64,000 bases of DNA, taken from Siphonodentalium dalli. Its lineage: Eukaryota > Mollusca > Scaphopoda > Gadilida > Siphonodentaliidae. A program made the translations under genes and the position numbers. Position 1 is the stretch's first letter. The number at the start of each line of letters is the position of its first letter. Positions 1-12,494 of this stretch are shown here, piece after piece. The stretch covers positions 93,351,980-93,415,979 of the forward strand of contig CP136063.1 of the NCBI GenBank assembly GCA_032622095.1, written 5' to 3'. The notes beneath the pieces are model-generated. The model worked only from the letters and a program-made list of their open reading frames with translations, had not been told where the DNA came from and searched no databases.

Positions 1-1000
1 AAACTACCCAAGTGATATTTGTATCTGGACTCAGCTGCTCTTTTAACCGAAATGGGAATTTGGGTCGAGAATAAATTGGGCGACCGACCGGAAGTTCGAG
101 ATGAACACACACAATTCGATCGCTGTTTCCGACATTCCAACTACACAAAAGCAAGAGACCACACCCGTAAACTATTAAATTGTACTTGCTGGTGTAAATT
201 TCACTTATTTAAAACGATTCTAGAACATGTATTGTCATAAAGGCAATCCGATTCGATAGCAATTCCGAAGCGGTGTTCCCAAACTTCGCCATCGAATAAA
301 TGTGGTCTCCGGCGACTCGAAAAGTAAACAATCGCTACAAATGTGCATTCTATGCTCTCATGACCACTGCCATGTCATATTAGTATTGGCACGAAGCTGG
401 ATAAATGCTAATACTAATGGTGGAATAGCTATGTAATACATTCTTTTATCCCCAAATAAATTAATGTACTATTTTGCTGTTTAATCGGCGATCATTTTTC
501 GCTGAGATTTGGCGTCTTGTGTTACCACTAGAAACGGAAGTGATTTCTTGCGATTTGATTGGTGGACAAAATAAAATTCCGGGTAAATTCGCCCCATGGA
601 TATTCGACTTGGTTTGCGAACTTTTTAAGGTATCACTACCCCCAGTGATGCGGGAAACGACACTTCCCTCCACTGATATATATTGTCGCTACCAAGCGTA
701 TCTAAGGACCTTGACCAATCAAATGCACGCATTTTAGTCAAAGCGAAAGTAGTTGTAATTATACTTAAATGAAAAAAGAACTCAAACAAAATAATAATTC
801 TGAGTATATGACAACAGTCATAAACCCCCTATTGGAACATAATCACTGTCCTGCCACCTTACAAGTTTTAAGTACGGATGAACACAGAACACCTTAAAGC
901 AACATATACTTTTGAACTATAGGAATTCGAAATTGGGAGAGTCTAGCAACAATCATTTACCATTTATCGTTAATACCATATATAATTGTTCAATGCCATG
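1..1000. other. left flank, no gene recognised
   Basis: I see no coding exon, RNA gene or complete repeat here. Short open frames at 19-240 and 474-737 have no recognisable motif and no splice context. The last few hundred bases are AT-rich. Confidence 0.5.
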
Positions 1001-1044
1001 TTTCATTTTTTTTATTTCACTTGGGTGTATGGTGATCGGGAGAG
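1001..1044 (-). mobile_element. 3' tail of the interrupted LINE
   Basis: On the minus strand this reads CGATCACCATACACCCAAG followed by a GAAATAAAAAAAATGAAA-type A-rich end, like the 3' terminus of a non-LTR retrotransposon. It should join 16295-16603 once copy 1 of the giant element is removed. That LINE part ends at the other border of copy 1, and both borders carry the dinucleotide AG. This is an inference from continuity, with no reading frame to prove it. Confidence 0.5.
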
Positions 1045-1057
1045 CCCATATAAAAAT

Positions 1058-1345
1058 GTACCTGGGTAAATCTTGGTGTTTACCTAGGTATACCCCGGTA
1101 CATATAGGTTTTACCCTGGTTCCACCCAGGTCACACACAGGTTACACCCAGGTAAATCGGGGATTTATATAGATTTACCCAGGTGTTTTCGATATATGTT
1201 AGGTATAAACCCCAGTTTACCCGGGTTTTTACGGATTTACACCCAGGTATTTACACCAGGTATTTACACCCAGGTATTTACACCAGGGTTTCGCCCAGGT
1301 ATTTACTACAGTGTTCACCCGGATATATACACCTGTGGTATTTTG
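1058..1345 (+). repeat. left subterminal CCCAGGT array of copy 1
   Basis: About ten degenerate units containing CCCAGGT or ACCTGGGT with spacers such as ATTTACAC, for example at 1240-1300. They continue directly from the terminal repeat. The same core forms the much longer array at the other end. Arrays like this often hold transposase-binding sites in other DNA transposons; that role is inferred here. Confidence 0.8.
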
Positions 1346-1369
1346 TTAAACTGTATAATCTGCATTGAA

Positions 1370-3215
1370 GTCACCTTATTAACCCTTTCTATATTACAGC
1401 ACCATTGGCGTGTAGTTACCTTATTAACCATTCTATATTAAATCATTAATTGACAGGTAGTTACCTTATTAACCCTTTCTATACTAAGTAACATTGGTGA
1501 GTAGTTACATTATTAACCCTTTCTATATTAAAGCACCATTGATGTGAAGTTACCTTATTAACCCTTTCTTTATTAAAGCATCATTGACGCGTAGTTACCT
1601 TATTAACCCTTTCTATATTAAAATATCATTGATGTGTAGTTACAATGTTAACCCTTTCTATAGTATAGCATCATTGACGGGTAGTTGGCTCCTTAACTCT
1701 GTATATATCAAAGTATCATTGTCGTATATAGTTACCTTATTAACCCTTTCTATACTAAGTACCGTTGGCGTGTAGTTACCTTATTAACCCTTTCTATATT
1801 AAAGCATTAATTGACAGGTAGTTACCTTATTAACCCTTTCTATACTAAGTATCATTGGTGAGTAGTTGCATTATTAACCCTTTCTATATTAAAGCGCCAT
1901 TGGCGGGTAGTTACCTTATTAACCATTTATGTATTAAAGCATCATTGACGTGTAGTTACCTTATTATAACCCTCTCTATATTAAAGCATCATTATTGCTG
2001 GGTAGTTATCTTATTAACCCGTTCTATACTAAGTATCATTGGTGAGTAGTTACAGTATTAACCCTTTCTATATTAAAGCATCATTGACGTGAAGTTACCT
2101 TATTAACCATTTCTGTATTAAAGCAGCATTGACATGTAGTTACCTTATTAGCCCTTTCTTTATTAAAATATCATTGACGTGTAGTTACCATGTTAACCCT
2201 TTCTATATTAAAGCATCGTTGACGGGTAGTTGCCTAATTAACCCTCTATATACTAAAGTATCATTGTCGTGTAGTTACCTTACCAACCATTTCTATACTA
2301 AGTATCATTGGCGTGTAGTTACCTTATTAACCTTTTCTATATTAAAGCATTAATTGACAGGTAGTTACATTAAACAACCCTTTCTATACTAAGTATCATT
2401 GGTGAGTAGTTACATTATAAACCATTTCTATATTAAAGCGCCATTGGCGGGTAATTACCTTATTAACCATTTTTGTATCAAAGCATCAATGACGTGCAGT
2501 TACCATATTATAACACTTTCTATATTAAAGCATCATTGACTGATAGTTACCATATTAACCCTTTCTATATTAAAGCACCATTGGCGTGTAATTACCTTAT
2601 TAACCCTTTCTACGTTGAAGCAATAATTGACAGGCAGTTACCTTATTAACCCTTTTTATAATGAGTATCATTGGTGATTAGTTACATTATTAACCCTTTC
2701 TACAATAAAGCATCATTGACATGTAGTTATCATAGTAGCCAGTTATATATTAAAGCATCATGGACGGTAGTTACCATATTAACCCTTTCTATATTAAAGC
2801 ACCATTGGCGTGTAATTACCATATTAACCCTTTCTATATTAAAACATCATTGACGTGTAGTTACCCTATTAGCCCTTTCTATATTTAAGCATCATTGACG
2901 TGTAGAACTTTATCTTATTAACCCTTTCTTTATTAAAGCATCATTGACATGTAGTTACCTTAGTAACAATTTCTACACTAAAGCATTATTGACGGGTAGT
3001 TACCTTATTAACCCTTTCTATATTAAAGCATAATTGACAAGAAGTTAAATTATTAACCTTCTATAATAAGTATCATTGCCGTGTAGTTAGTTACCTTATA
3101 AAACCTTTCTATATTAAGACGTCGATCATTGACGGGTAGTTGTTACCTTATTAATCATTTATGTATTCAAGCATCATTGACGAGTAGTTACCTTATTACT
3201 TGAAGTTTATTATGA
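1370..3215 (+). repeat. 45-bp minisatellite, about 41 units
   Basis: The unit is close to GTAGTTACCTTATTAACCCT followed by TTCTATATTAAAGCATCATT and GACGT, repeated every 44-48 bp. Units alternate between subtypes ending GACGT, GGCGT, GGTGA and AATTGACAG, so higher-order duplication has occurred. There are no unique spacers, so it is not CRISPR-like. Diverged units of the same family occur outside the giant element at 37690-38070. Confidence 0.9.
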
Positions 3216-3895
3216 CAGTATGACAATACACTACCCCGGACAAATGAAGCAATATCATACTTTATCTAACAGCCTAGCTATAATTAGTGAACATTAAACT
3301 GACAAACAGACAATTTTCAGGGCCATTATTTAATATTAAAGGGATACAAAATAAAGAGATTTCTAATTATCAGTAAGAATTATTCTCTAAGTGATACTTA
3401 TTATTTCAAATAAATGATTGCATATACTATAGTAGACCATATACCAACAGGAAAATATTAGTGAATACAATTATTGTGTTTCAAAATTCGTTTCGTTTCG
3501 TTTCTGCAGCCAAATTACAATCTTAACTTTTAGTTATCGTTCTTCAAAATGAAGCGCGGATTATTCCTTGTGGTATTTTGAGTTAATTTTGTCGCGAATC
3601 AACGCGGATTGACAGAAGGAAATGGTGTATTGGCTACAAACGGATAAACTGTGGACTTATATATAAGATTCGCCGATTTCTCCCCATGGATGTGCGCAAA
3701 TATCGAAAAAGACTGAATTTCATGTGACAAAAAATATTTCAATTCCCGGAACAGTAAGAATTAAGCTACGATAACGAAACGGATCAACTATAGTATTGAA
3801 CAGTACCTCAGCTACCTGGCCATAACCAGAATATTTTCTCAAAATTGAATTTGTGGTACCGGTACAATCATGATGTAGTGCCAGTGGCCTGCTCA
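3216..3895. other. AT-rich body of copy 1, no gene
   Basis: No coding frame, RNA gene or clear repeat structure was seen. It is matched by 29906-30589 in copy 2. Confidence 0.5.
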
Positions 3896-4520
3896 TAATG
3901 CACCTGTCCAGAAGAAGAAGAATTGAGAAGTTTGAAGATCATGGACTACGCAGACACCATCTGGGACCCCTACCAACAAAATCACATCGACAAGCTGGAA
4001 ATAATCCAGCGTAGAGCAGCCCGTTTCATTAAAAGAGACTATAAGAGCAAAGAAGATGGATATATGACCAAGATCCTCTACGAGCTAGATTTACCAACAT
4101 TGCAGACACGGCGGAAAATAAATCGGCTGGGATTCATGAGTAAGGTGGTGGGTGGATTGGTCCCGGCTATACCACCTAATCAATACTTTACACCCGAAAC
4201 AAGGCGTCTTAGATCGCAGAGCAAAGTTCTGACAGGCTACGTCACCAGCCAAATTCCTCGGCACCTAATTTAAAGGAACAACAGTCAGTGCTACGAGGCT
4301 ATACCATACGTGTCAGCTCAGTTCGCTAATTCCACATTTGTTCGAACTATATGCGACTGGAATCAGCTGGAGGAATCCTTAATCCTACAACAACAGCCTG
4401 TGGATTCCTTCAAGAGTGCGCTGAAGGAAAAGATCTGAGACTCTCTCGCCCGCTGCGAAATTACCATAATTGGGATCTGCAGCGTAACCATTCAGATTCA
4501 GATTGATCCACGATAGTAAG
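3896..4520 (+). pseudogene. LINE reverse-transcriptase C-terminal fragment (dead)
   Basis: Bases 3923-4273 encode the end of a Jockey/CR1-type retrotransposon polyprotein. The landmark is the LEYA-like MDYADTIWDPY followed by IDKLEIIQRRAARFI, which lies after the RT catalytic core in these elements. A stop follows PRHLI. The frame resumes as CYEAIPYVSAQFANSTF, then ICDWNQLEES and the FKSALKEKI motif, equivalent to the WNxLP...FKxxLD end of the family. Without the RT core or endonuclease it is a truncated relic carried inside the giant element. Its partner in copy 2 (29290-29905) has lost one base near NHIDKLE and is shifted there. Confidence 0.85.
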
Positions 4521-5203
4521 GGGTCAGTACATGTAGTAAGTACTGATAGTGATAAGCCTGCTGTACAATAATACTACTTTTGCTGTTTTACTGGTCTTAA
4601 CTGAGTACTGTGTCAATGTGACATTGTTAATTCAGTTCCACTCTAATGTACATTAACTGGCAATGATGCATCTGACGCTATTAAAGGCACCGGTAATCCC
4701 TAAATACCAGGAGGACGCGGCATAGAAACTTGGTACAACAGTTGTTACACGACAAAGAAAATTATCAACAAGCTTAGTGAGCGTCATCATCAAAATTGCA
4801 AATTAAAACACGGCAATGGTAAATTGGTAATCCCTACATACCAGGAGGACAAGGCATTGAAACTTGGGACAACAGTTGTTACACGGCAAAGAAATTTAAA
4901 ACACACTGTGCACAGATGAATGTTTATACATGTACTGTGCAGTCGAGATCACCTGCACTACAAATATTTAAGGATTATACTATTTGATGAGTAGATGCGT
5001 GACTGATAAAAGAATTAGAGACTCCATATTTACTCGGAAGATAACAGTATACGATGCCATACAGTTGTTCCATAACACCTCAACCTTTGGTGGATATTAA
5101 CAGTAAAACTAATGAAAATGATGAAAGCCAGACTCAACATCAAGACAACATGTGCATGCATAAGTGACGGTTCAATGATTTTGACTCCATCAGATGATAT
5201 TTA
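4521..5203 (+). repeat. non-coding stretch with a diverged direct duplication
   Basis: The block at 4686-4760 (GGTAATCCCTAAATACCAGG onward, then ACAACAGTTGTTACACGACA) recurs at 4822-4898. The two are separated by an unrelated 60-bp stretch. No gene is seen. Confidence 0.6.
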
Positions 5204-5581
5204 AGCGACACCAATTTTTAAGTCTGGTTTACGATGTGGGGAGAAAAAAAGTAGATGCAGGAGGGAAAAAAATAAAAATAAAAAAGATTGTCCCCCCAAT
5301 TTATATCAAGTAAATCGTGGAATTTTACATAAATTTTACAAAAATTGTGAAAAAATGTTTTTGAATGAAATTCTGTTCAAACCAAACAAGACATATCTTG
5401 TCATGAAATACATAAAAATATGGATCTGTAAATGATCATAAGCAGAACCGGATGCGACAGCACATGAAAATCAGTACGCGTGTAAAATATTTTGGGACAA
5501 AAAAAGTTTGTTTTTTTTTCATGAAATGGAAACAAAGTTGTAGGAGGTGTTCGTAAACCAGACTTAAAAATTGGTGTCGCC
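5204..5581. mobile_element. PIF/Harbinger-like MITE, TSD TTA
   Basis: TIRs are AGCGACACCAATTTTTAAG at the left and the inverse of GGCGACACCAATTTTTAAG at the right. TTA flanks both sides (5201-5203 and 5582-5584). A TWA duplication and a GG-starting TIR fit PIF/Harbinger non-autonomous elements. The inside is A/T- and homopolymer-rich with no coding capacity. Other copies: 13463-13855, 20853-21246, 28201-28579. Confidence 0.8.
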
Positions 5582-5767
5582 TTAGGCTCATGTTAACACA
5601 GGATCACATATTCTCAAAATAATTGTCTCCCTCAAGTTGGCCTCAACCATACTAGTATTTATATTTGATAGAACCTCAGTGAGACCATGTTGAAAATTAC
5701 CATCAATGCAGTTCCAGTGTTGACGCAACGCGGTCATGTTACTTCAAACCAGTTGCAATGTTCCTTA

Positions 5768-6811
5768 GGCCAAAGAAAAAAGATACTATGTTTCCGTACA
5801 TCGACCGACCCTAAAAATAACCCGCCGACCCTAAACTTTTTATTGATATTTTGAGAAAAAGTCAAAATTTTCGCAATTTTAATTTCCTGAGAGTGGATCT
5901 CCTGCCTGCTTTATGTCTTGTTTGGGACTTATGGAACACTATCAACAGACATGGTGGGTGTGTATCTGTATATATACATGTAAAGAGGTTATCACTGCAT
6001 ATATTAGGGGTATACATGTACTAGTAGCTACTGTTTCCAAAAACCAGGCATGCTCGGTGGGTGTACTGGCTACCCCCAGACAATGGGATGTAATCGTCAC
6101 AATACATGTACGGTATAATGGCGGTATTATTGGTAAAATTCTTATAAAAAGTTAGTGACATCAATTTTGTACCAAGTTTATAGCCAAATTTATGAAAATG
6201 TGGTATTAGATATAATAAAAAACATACGTAAGCATGAAGTAAGTTTGATTTTTTATCAATCTTAATGTATATTTCCACTGTGTTGATCAAGTAATACTTT
6301 CCCCATGGCACGGGTTGGCATTTTATGTCACTTTGGTCGAGGTAGTTCAATATTTCTGCAGCTGGATAAAAAATATCAAAATAAAATAAAATAAAAAAAA
6401 TTCCCTACCTTCCGCTATCTCAAAGTAATTGACCAGAAAAACGGGGTGATACCCCAGTCATGACCGCGGTGATACCGGTAATAAGCGGTAGCGGTATCGA
6501 GACGGTCATGGCTGTGGAGTTACAGTATTGGGCGATAATGATACCGTGGTCTTTTAGCGGGCACCGCATTAATTTTGTTGAATACCGCAGTGATTTTCAT
6601 GGAACTCTTTGAGGGGAGGTATTTACTCACATATACTTGTTCGCGTTAACAAGCGGTATCAGTACCACGGTATTGGAGGATACCGCGGTATAGTACCGCC
6701 ATATTAACGGGGTGACACCACGTTATTGGTGGTCAATTACTTTAAGTATAGCGGTACCTACTAGTACCCTAATTTTTTTTACCGGAAACATACAATCTTT
6801 TTTCTTTGGCC
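5768..6811. mobile_element. GGCCAAAG TIR element (about 0.7 kb without its insertion)
   Basis: The left end is GGCCAAAGAAAAAAGATACT and the right end is the imperfect inverse, ending TTTTTTCTTTGGCC. The inside is non-coding. A 343-bp element at 6412-6754 is nested in this copy and absent from the partner at 27321-28014. Confidence 0.7.
6412..6754. mobile_element. 343-bp TIR insertion present only in copy 1
   Basis: It begins CCGCTATCTCAAAGTAATTG and ends with an imperfect inverse (CAATTACTTTAAGTATAGCGG less one base). TACCT lies at 6406-6410 and again at 6755-6759, a likely 5-6 bp target duplication. The inside is rich in GATACCGCGGTA-type palindromes. Copy 2 has an unoccupied sequence at the corresponding place near 27370. 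Confidence 0.7.
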
Positions 6812-6849
6812 TTTAGCATGGTAATTCGTGAAAATAAATGTCAATGCAA

Positions 6850-7786
6850 CTTACTCTCAGGCTCCAAATAAAAGTGCAGGCCCAAATAATAGTGCGGGGG
6901 GGGGGGGGAAATTCCATTGAAAGTTAATAAAAGTACAGACCCAAATAATAGTGCAGGGGGAACTCTGAGCAAAACATCAACTGTGGTTAACCAAATAATT
7001 TTTATAGCAGATTCAGGTATACATGTAGTACAGGTACATGTATGTATCATGTGGTGTTTTTTTGGTTTGCCACATACTTGAATATGTACTCTTGAGTGCC
7101 TAATGTACGATTATTAAAATCGAGGTAAAATTCCCACCTGTACGATCGTTATTTGGTCCTGTACGTTTATTAAATTAACCAAAAGAAATAATTCACCAAT
7201 CTTAAATTGTGTTATTCATATAAGAAATGAACGGCGGTTTCAATGCGGTCATGGGGTTTTGACCGCGAGAAAAAATCAGCAAACTTCGGGGTTCATGCAG
7301 AGTTTGCTGATTTTTTTAACGCGGTCAAAACCCATGACCACGTTGAATCCGCCGTTTATTATTTATATTTATATACTTAAATTCATTATGAACTAGGATT
7401 GTATGTCTTTCCCATTATTTATTCATCTATTTAAACAAACGCATGGAGTTCAGTTCAGACAGTTCGAATCCTTGTTTTTTGGAAAACCAAACATTTTGAG
7501 AATCCGTTCATGGAGAACGGAAGAAACGCAATTTCACAGTAAAGTATAAACATATGACAAAATGTCTTGTTTAGCTAGTAACTAATGTAGACGTGTTGAT
7601 CATTTTTACATCTGAATCATATAGAAATCTTGAATTTGTGCTGATTTAAATTTTCATAGCTTCAAAATATTAATAAACGTGCAGACCCAAATAAGCACTG
7701 TGCAGGGGGGGGGGGATTTCCCAAGAAAAATAATAAACGTGGATGCAGCTGGTGCATGCATATTTATTTGGAGCCCAAGAGTAAAG
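6850..7786. mobile_element. CTTACTC TIR element with a central hairpin
   Basis: Left end CTTACTCTCAGGCTCCAAAT, right end the near-inverse TTTGGAGCCCAAGAGTAAAG. Subterminal CCCAAATAATAGTGC/G-run blocks are repeated inside both ends. A 129-bp hairpin at 7229-7357 (arms ACGGCGGTTTCAATGCGGTC and its inverse) sits in the middle and may be an independent nested element. Non-coding. Copy 2 partner: 26341-27282. Confidence 0.7.
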
Positions 7787-7880
7787 AGGTGGAGGTGAAT
7801 GTTACATGTAAGTTGTTATTAACGAAATGGAACGATGGCTTTAATAGGTTCCACCAGCAATAAGTTGCGACTTCTTTATA

Positions 7881-8468
7881 TAAGTGACTTCACTTAGTCG
7901 CGGTGAATCCGCCATTTGGTCTCCGGAGGTCAAAGTTAACAAGTAGCATCTATTTTTAGCATACGGCTCCAGTCTGGGAATTCCCAAAATAAAATAGCAA
8001 CAGGTCGTTACCGAATCGCAGGTGCGAGAACTTCATAAAACTAATTAAACACTCACCCTGGATACATACGATACGTAGGTTTCGCACAGTAGATGGATTG
8101 GATGTATCACGTATGTTTTTGAGTTATTTTTTGAACGCAAGAACTCGCTATTTATCAGTAATTTATGGGCAGTTCGTTGACAAAAAAGGGCGTCTGAATG
8201 TCTGCATCGTCACCAGATCCTAACTCTATAGATAACATGGCCACAAAACAATTCTTAAACACGTAGTTGCACTCAGAATAAATGAAATTAAGCCATAAAA
8301 TGTTGATAAAAAATTCTCCCACTCAGCTGTCGAATGTAAACAAATGGATGCTACTTCTCAACTTTGACCTTTTACCGGCTTTTACCGGTGGGTTGGATAA
8401 AAAGCTAGGAATCGGACCATATAGAACCATCGGCCATCTTGAAAATCGCGACCCATCAAAAAGGCTTA
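7881..8468. other. 588-bp segment present only in copy 1
   Basis: In copy 2 the sequence runs directly from CGACTTCTTTATA to TTGGCCTGAC. In copy 1 this 588-bp block lies between them. Its ends are TAAG and CTTA, which with a TA duplication would fit an insertion. I see no long TIR, and loss from copy 2 cannot be excluded. No gene is evident. Confidence 0.65.
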
Positions 8469-9476
8469 TTGGCCTGACAGATTGGTTTTTGTTGGCGTCA
8501 TGCCTGTCGACCATTATGATGGCCACATATATTGTCATATAACAGCGATTTACGATCTGTCTTGTTGGCTCATAATATAAATTAAGAAAGTGGCCTTGTG
8601 TTTGTTCCTTGCGTAAAAAAATATTTTTTAGTACAAACGTCCTCATTGATTGTGTCCCTCGACTCCTTGTGTAATTGGTCAAGTAACTTACATGTATGTA
8701 CATGTACAGACCACTCACAAATTTCTTAGAAAAGCGACCACATGTTCGAATCTACTTTGCGATTTTGGAGCAACGCATTTGTAAATGCGTTCATATTTTA
8801 ACACATTTACCTTGATTTATTCACAAACAAATGTCTTGATGCAGGCCTTAAAATCCATCAGATTTTTGGCAATAATCAAAATGTTAGTGTTTCACTTTCT
8901 ACAGGGAATCAAGACTTTTTACTAGAATCAAAATGAGAATCATGATTCTCAGATTCTGATTATAAAACAATTAATGTCAACAGTGTTTATTTATGTTTAT
9001 TCCATTTTGAATGGAAAACTACATCATGAATGTCCGATTCCGAACATATACATGTACACCAGGAGTGGGAAAATAACACAGAATTATTCAGATGTGAATT
9101 TAAATTAAACAAAATTATAACTAAAATTGCAAAATACACTATCGTATCGTTATTTGGGTGTTCATACTAGTATACTTTTTCGGCGCAATGATCGGTAATT
9201 TCAATGCGACTGCGATTATTCCCAATGCAGTGCATTTAATTTAAATGCTGTCATTAAGGCATTTACAAAGTGGCGTGACACAATGCACCCTCAATGCATT
9301 TTAAATGCAACAACCGCATTTCATTGATCCACGTTGTAAAGGACATTTATTTTTAGAATACATGTATGTACGTGTATATAACCACAAGAATAAAGAACAA
9401 ATCAACTGTTTTTATTACTTTGTAAACCTCTGATGTTTCCCATACAGTATACATTTGTATATTATAAACCATGTTA
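8469..9476. other. body of copy 1, no gene
   Basis: Non-coding, with ACATGTA-type runs and an ATGCATTTAAATGC palindrome-rich patch at about 9220-9330. The longest minus frame (131 codons, 8323-8718) has no recognisable domain. Confidence 0.5.
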
Positions 9477-9693
9477 CAGTAATTCTAGAGCTAATTAATC
9501 GACTCCTTAACTACAGCAGAATTATGGGTAACTTTTCAGGATTTAGTCCGAAATATGGCTTGTTGCCATTCATCGGAAAGCTCTCACCGAGAGCTTTCCG
9601 ATGAATGACATCAACCCATATTTCCGACTAAATCCTGAAAAGTTACCCATAATTCTGCTGTAGTTAAGGAGTCGATTAATTAGAGCATTACTG
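9477..9693. mobile_element. palindromic CAGTAAT MITE, TSD TA
   Basis: A near-perfect 217-bp palindrome. The arms run from CAGTAATTCTAGAGCTAATT through CGACTCCTTAACTACAGCAG to a centre at GAGAGCTTTCCGATGAAT. TA flanks both sides (9475-9476, 9694-9695), as for Tc1/mariner-type MITEs. Non-coding. Relatives: 11185-11349, 23359-23523, 25017-25233, and fragments at 35604 and 54367. Confidence 0.8.
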
Positions 9694-9695
9694 TA

Positions 9696-11184
9696 TATCC
9701 TCTATAACTGTTTATTCAACATCACGTGCTGCAATCCATAAATGCGGTTCAGATTTCGATGTCCGGTTCAACATTATTATCATATGGTTTGATAGCAGAA
9801 ATACTCAGTTTGGAATGTTATACCATACAAGTTTTACGAGTTGCTCTTGCTCAAGAATGGATAAATTTATAAACCTGATTTTTGGCGCATTAGTTAGAAT
9901 TATATTTTTGCACAAGAACACACCACAAATATCGAACTGGACATCAAAAGCAGAACCGGATTGTATCGATTGCATAAACATAAGAAGTTGGTCACTGACC
10001 GACAATTGCTATTCTCTGGTGTGGTTTATAGGACTACCGTATGCAATGCCGACTTAAAAATAAAAATTCACATAAACATCGCATGAAGCGGTCTATCCAC
10101 AAACTCAGGTATTCGGTAATTCCAAATGTATGAACTATCACCATGATATCCCGGTATATCATTGTCAGGACTGTTTGTACAAAAGGTTGTTATTCTACTA
10201 TGCATAATTTTGCTATATCATTGTACTCGGACTGTATTGCAATGTAATATATCAGTACATGTACCGGTATACTGGGTGCACATTATATACATGTAGGCCT
10301 ACTTTCACTTTAGTACATGTATGTGTCATAAAAGACTCATGTTGTTAAATTGAAAAAAAAACATGTGTGAAAACAGAGAGAATACATGTACATGTGCCGG
10401 TACTATATACCTCTTTGTGTGCTGTACTACCGGTACTATTCATGTACATGTACTACACTACAATAAGAGAAATTTTAATTGATTCTGCTGCCCTTGTGCC
10501 ACAGGCCTCAAACACGCCAAACAAGTATCTGTAGCCAGGCCCACCAGTACCAGGCTACTAGTAAATGAAGTACTGAAAGTGTCACATCATTAATCGAGCC
10601 CAATCTTAGTTATACTAGTCTCTTGTGTAGTTTGGGTTACTATTAATAAGATATTTAATGAATGTATGGTAGCATTCTTACCTGGATCAACATATGCCAT
10701 GCACAACGCTGGTCATCATATCATCACCGCTGTTGGCAGTAAACCGCTCATCGGGCTATAACAGTTAGAGTTTTCCATACCAGGGCTAATCTAATCAGTT
10801 AAAATTAGTCATTTTAGAGGGAATACCAACCAGTGGAAGACGTACAAAAAGTCATGTATATTCAGATATCAGTTTTCGAGAAAAAACCCATCTTAGTCGA
10901 GCGGACTTAGAATATCGGGGTAAACTTAAATTTCATTCAGCAACACTTTCACAGCAGAATATAAAAATAGTACATTATAATCACTTACAGTACATGTACA
11001 TGTAGCCCAAGTGCAGTGCTAGCCTATATTATATACTACCAAAACTTTTGGTCAGTTTCTCGATGACTGACACTTGTAAACGCTTGAACGGGTATATAGT
11101 ACATGTACATGTACATGTGTACCGTATGTGAATTAAAGATCTTATTAGTGACACAACAGGAGGCTAGACATACATTTGTAACTA
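9696..11184. other. body of copy 1, no gene; ACATGTAC-rich
   Basis: Contains several TACATGTACATGTA runs (for example near 10385, 10990 and 11100) and no supported coding region. Confidence 0.5.
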
Positions 11185-11349
11185 CAGTAATGCTCTAATT
11201 AATCGACTCCTTAACCACAGCAGAATTACTGGTATTAAACTCGGGGAGAGCTTTCCGATGAATGGCAACAAGCCATATATCCGACTAAATCCTGAAAGTT
11301 ACACATAATTCTGCTGTGGTTAAGGGGTCGATTTCTTAGGGCACTACTG
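11185..11349. mobile_element. CAGTAAT MITE, shorter copy, TSD TA
   Basis: Same ends as the 9477 element (CAGTAATGCTCTAATTAATC), with TA at 11183-11184 and 11350-11351. The left half has lost part of the arm, so the palindrome is asymmetric. Confidence 0.75.
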
Positions 11350-11764
11350 TATCTGTTTTAGTGCACATCAAATGTATTTGTTGTCTTTCCTCTTGTAATT
11401 TGTCTTTGGTTGTGTTCGCCATTTCGATGGACAACTACATGTACTGACATCAAATGACTGAAATGAGTCAAAATTTAGCAGTGCAGCCAATTATATAGAT
11501 AAACAGAATTAAATAGCATCCAAATTCCAAATGAGCATAAATGATAAAACAAACTTTATTGAGCACTCTTTTAATACTAGTAATTACAGCTACAATGAAA
11601 GCACCTAATAAAAATTCTAAGTTTGGTAAAACTATCTGTATACAAAGTTTATCTGGCCGTGATGAATAAAACCTATAAATGGGATCATATACATGTATGT
11701 TAGATATCATTACATGATTATTTGAAAACACATATCCTTATGGAAAACAAACTATTTTACCACT

Positions 11765-11893
11765 GGCCAAGTGGTCCTGCTAATATGCTATGATGCTGGT
11801 GGTCCTGCTGAATTGCTATGATGCGGGTAGTGCAATTCATAGCAATTAAGCAGGACCCAACCGCATCATAGCACATTAGCAGGAACACTTGAA
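11765..11893. repeat. GGTCCTGCTAAT hairpin
   Basis: Imperfect 129-bp inverted repeat: GGCCAAGTGGTCCTGCTAAT at the left, the inverse of GTTCAAGTGTTCCTGCTAAT at the right, with inner GCTATGATGC motifs. The same ends bound the larger element at 59281-60064, and a fragment lies at 45262-45310. Confidence 0.7.
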
Positions 11894-12494
11894 CAGGGTA
11901 TATTTACAGTGTCAAATCGAATGGGCATCTTTTAACAATATTTTTGAACAATTTCCTAGAAGTGTTCGAAAATTGAGAACTGAATTTATATTTTTTTTTA
12001 TGAGGTTTCGATTGAAAAATTTCTAACTTAGCTCATCAGGATTAACATTGTCGCACAGCTATATTCTCTTTCCCAACAAAGTCTATAGAACATACATGTA
12101 AAATTACAGCTATGCTTTAATTAATCAACTCGCCTTATATTACTCGGGTATTACTGCAGTATTCAGGCGTGTTCATGCGATCAACCGCAGTCAGTTATAC
12201 CGCCGCAGAATGTGGTCCACCTCACATTTGCAGTTAGGCTGTATTTTTCATGCGATGTTTATATGAATTTTGTTTTAAAGTTGACATTGTAATCACACCA
12301 GAATTTTTTTTTATTGTTTCAAAATGTCTAGATAGAATTCAGAATTTTTGTGGTAAAAACAATTAACTTGGTTATCACAGTTAACACATATTACTGTGGT
12401 AAGATTACCAGCGGATACCGCATGTCAACAGGGACTGCATGCTCTAATTAATTATCAGGTTTAACATGTTTATACTGGATACAGTTCATTTTAA
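11894..12494. other. body of copy 1, no gene
   Basis: No coding region seen. ATGCTTTAATTAATCAACTC near 12112 and ATGCTCTAATTAATTATCAG near 12450 resemble CAGTAAT-MITE ends, but in direct orientation, so no intact element is called. Confidence 0.4.

Noticed and set aside
461-737. Overlapping plus and minus frames near the left edge
   Set aside because: No family resemblance and no splice signals consistent with an exon.
1370-3215. CRISPR-like regular repeats
   Set aside because: Units of about 45 bp are contiguous with no unique spacers, and the setting is eukaryotic. It is a minisatellite.
8323-8718. 131-codon minus-strand frame inside copy 1
   Set aside because: No recognisable domain. 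The frame crosses the border of a 588-bp segment absent from copy 2 and is shortened there.
12104-12460. Possible further CAGTAAT MITE
   Set aside because: The two end-like motifs are in direct, not inverted, orientation, and there is no TA-flanked pair.
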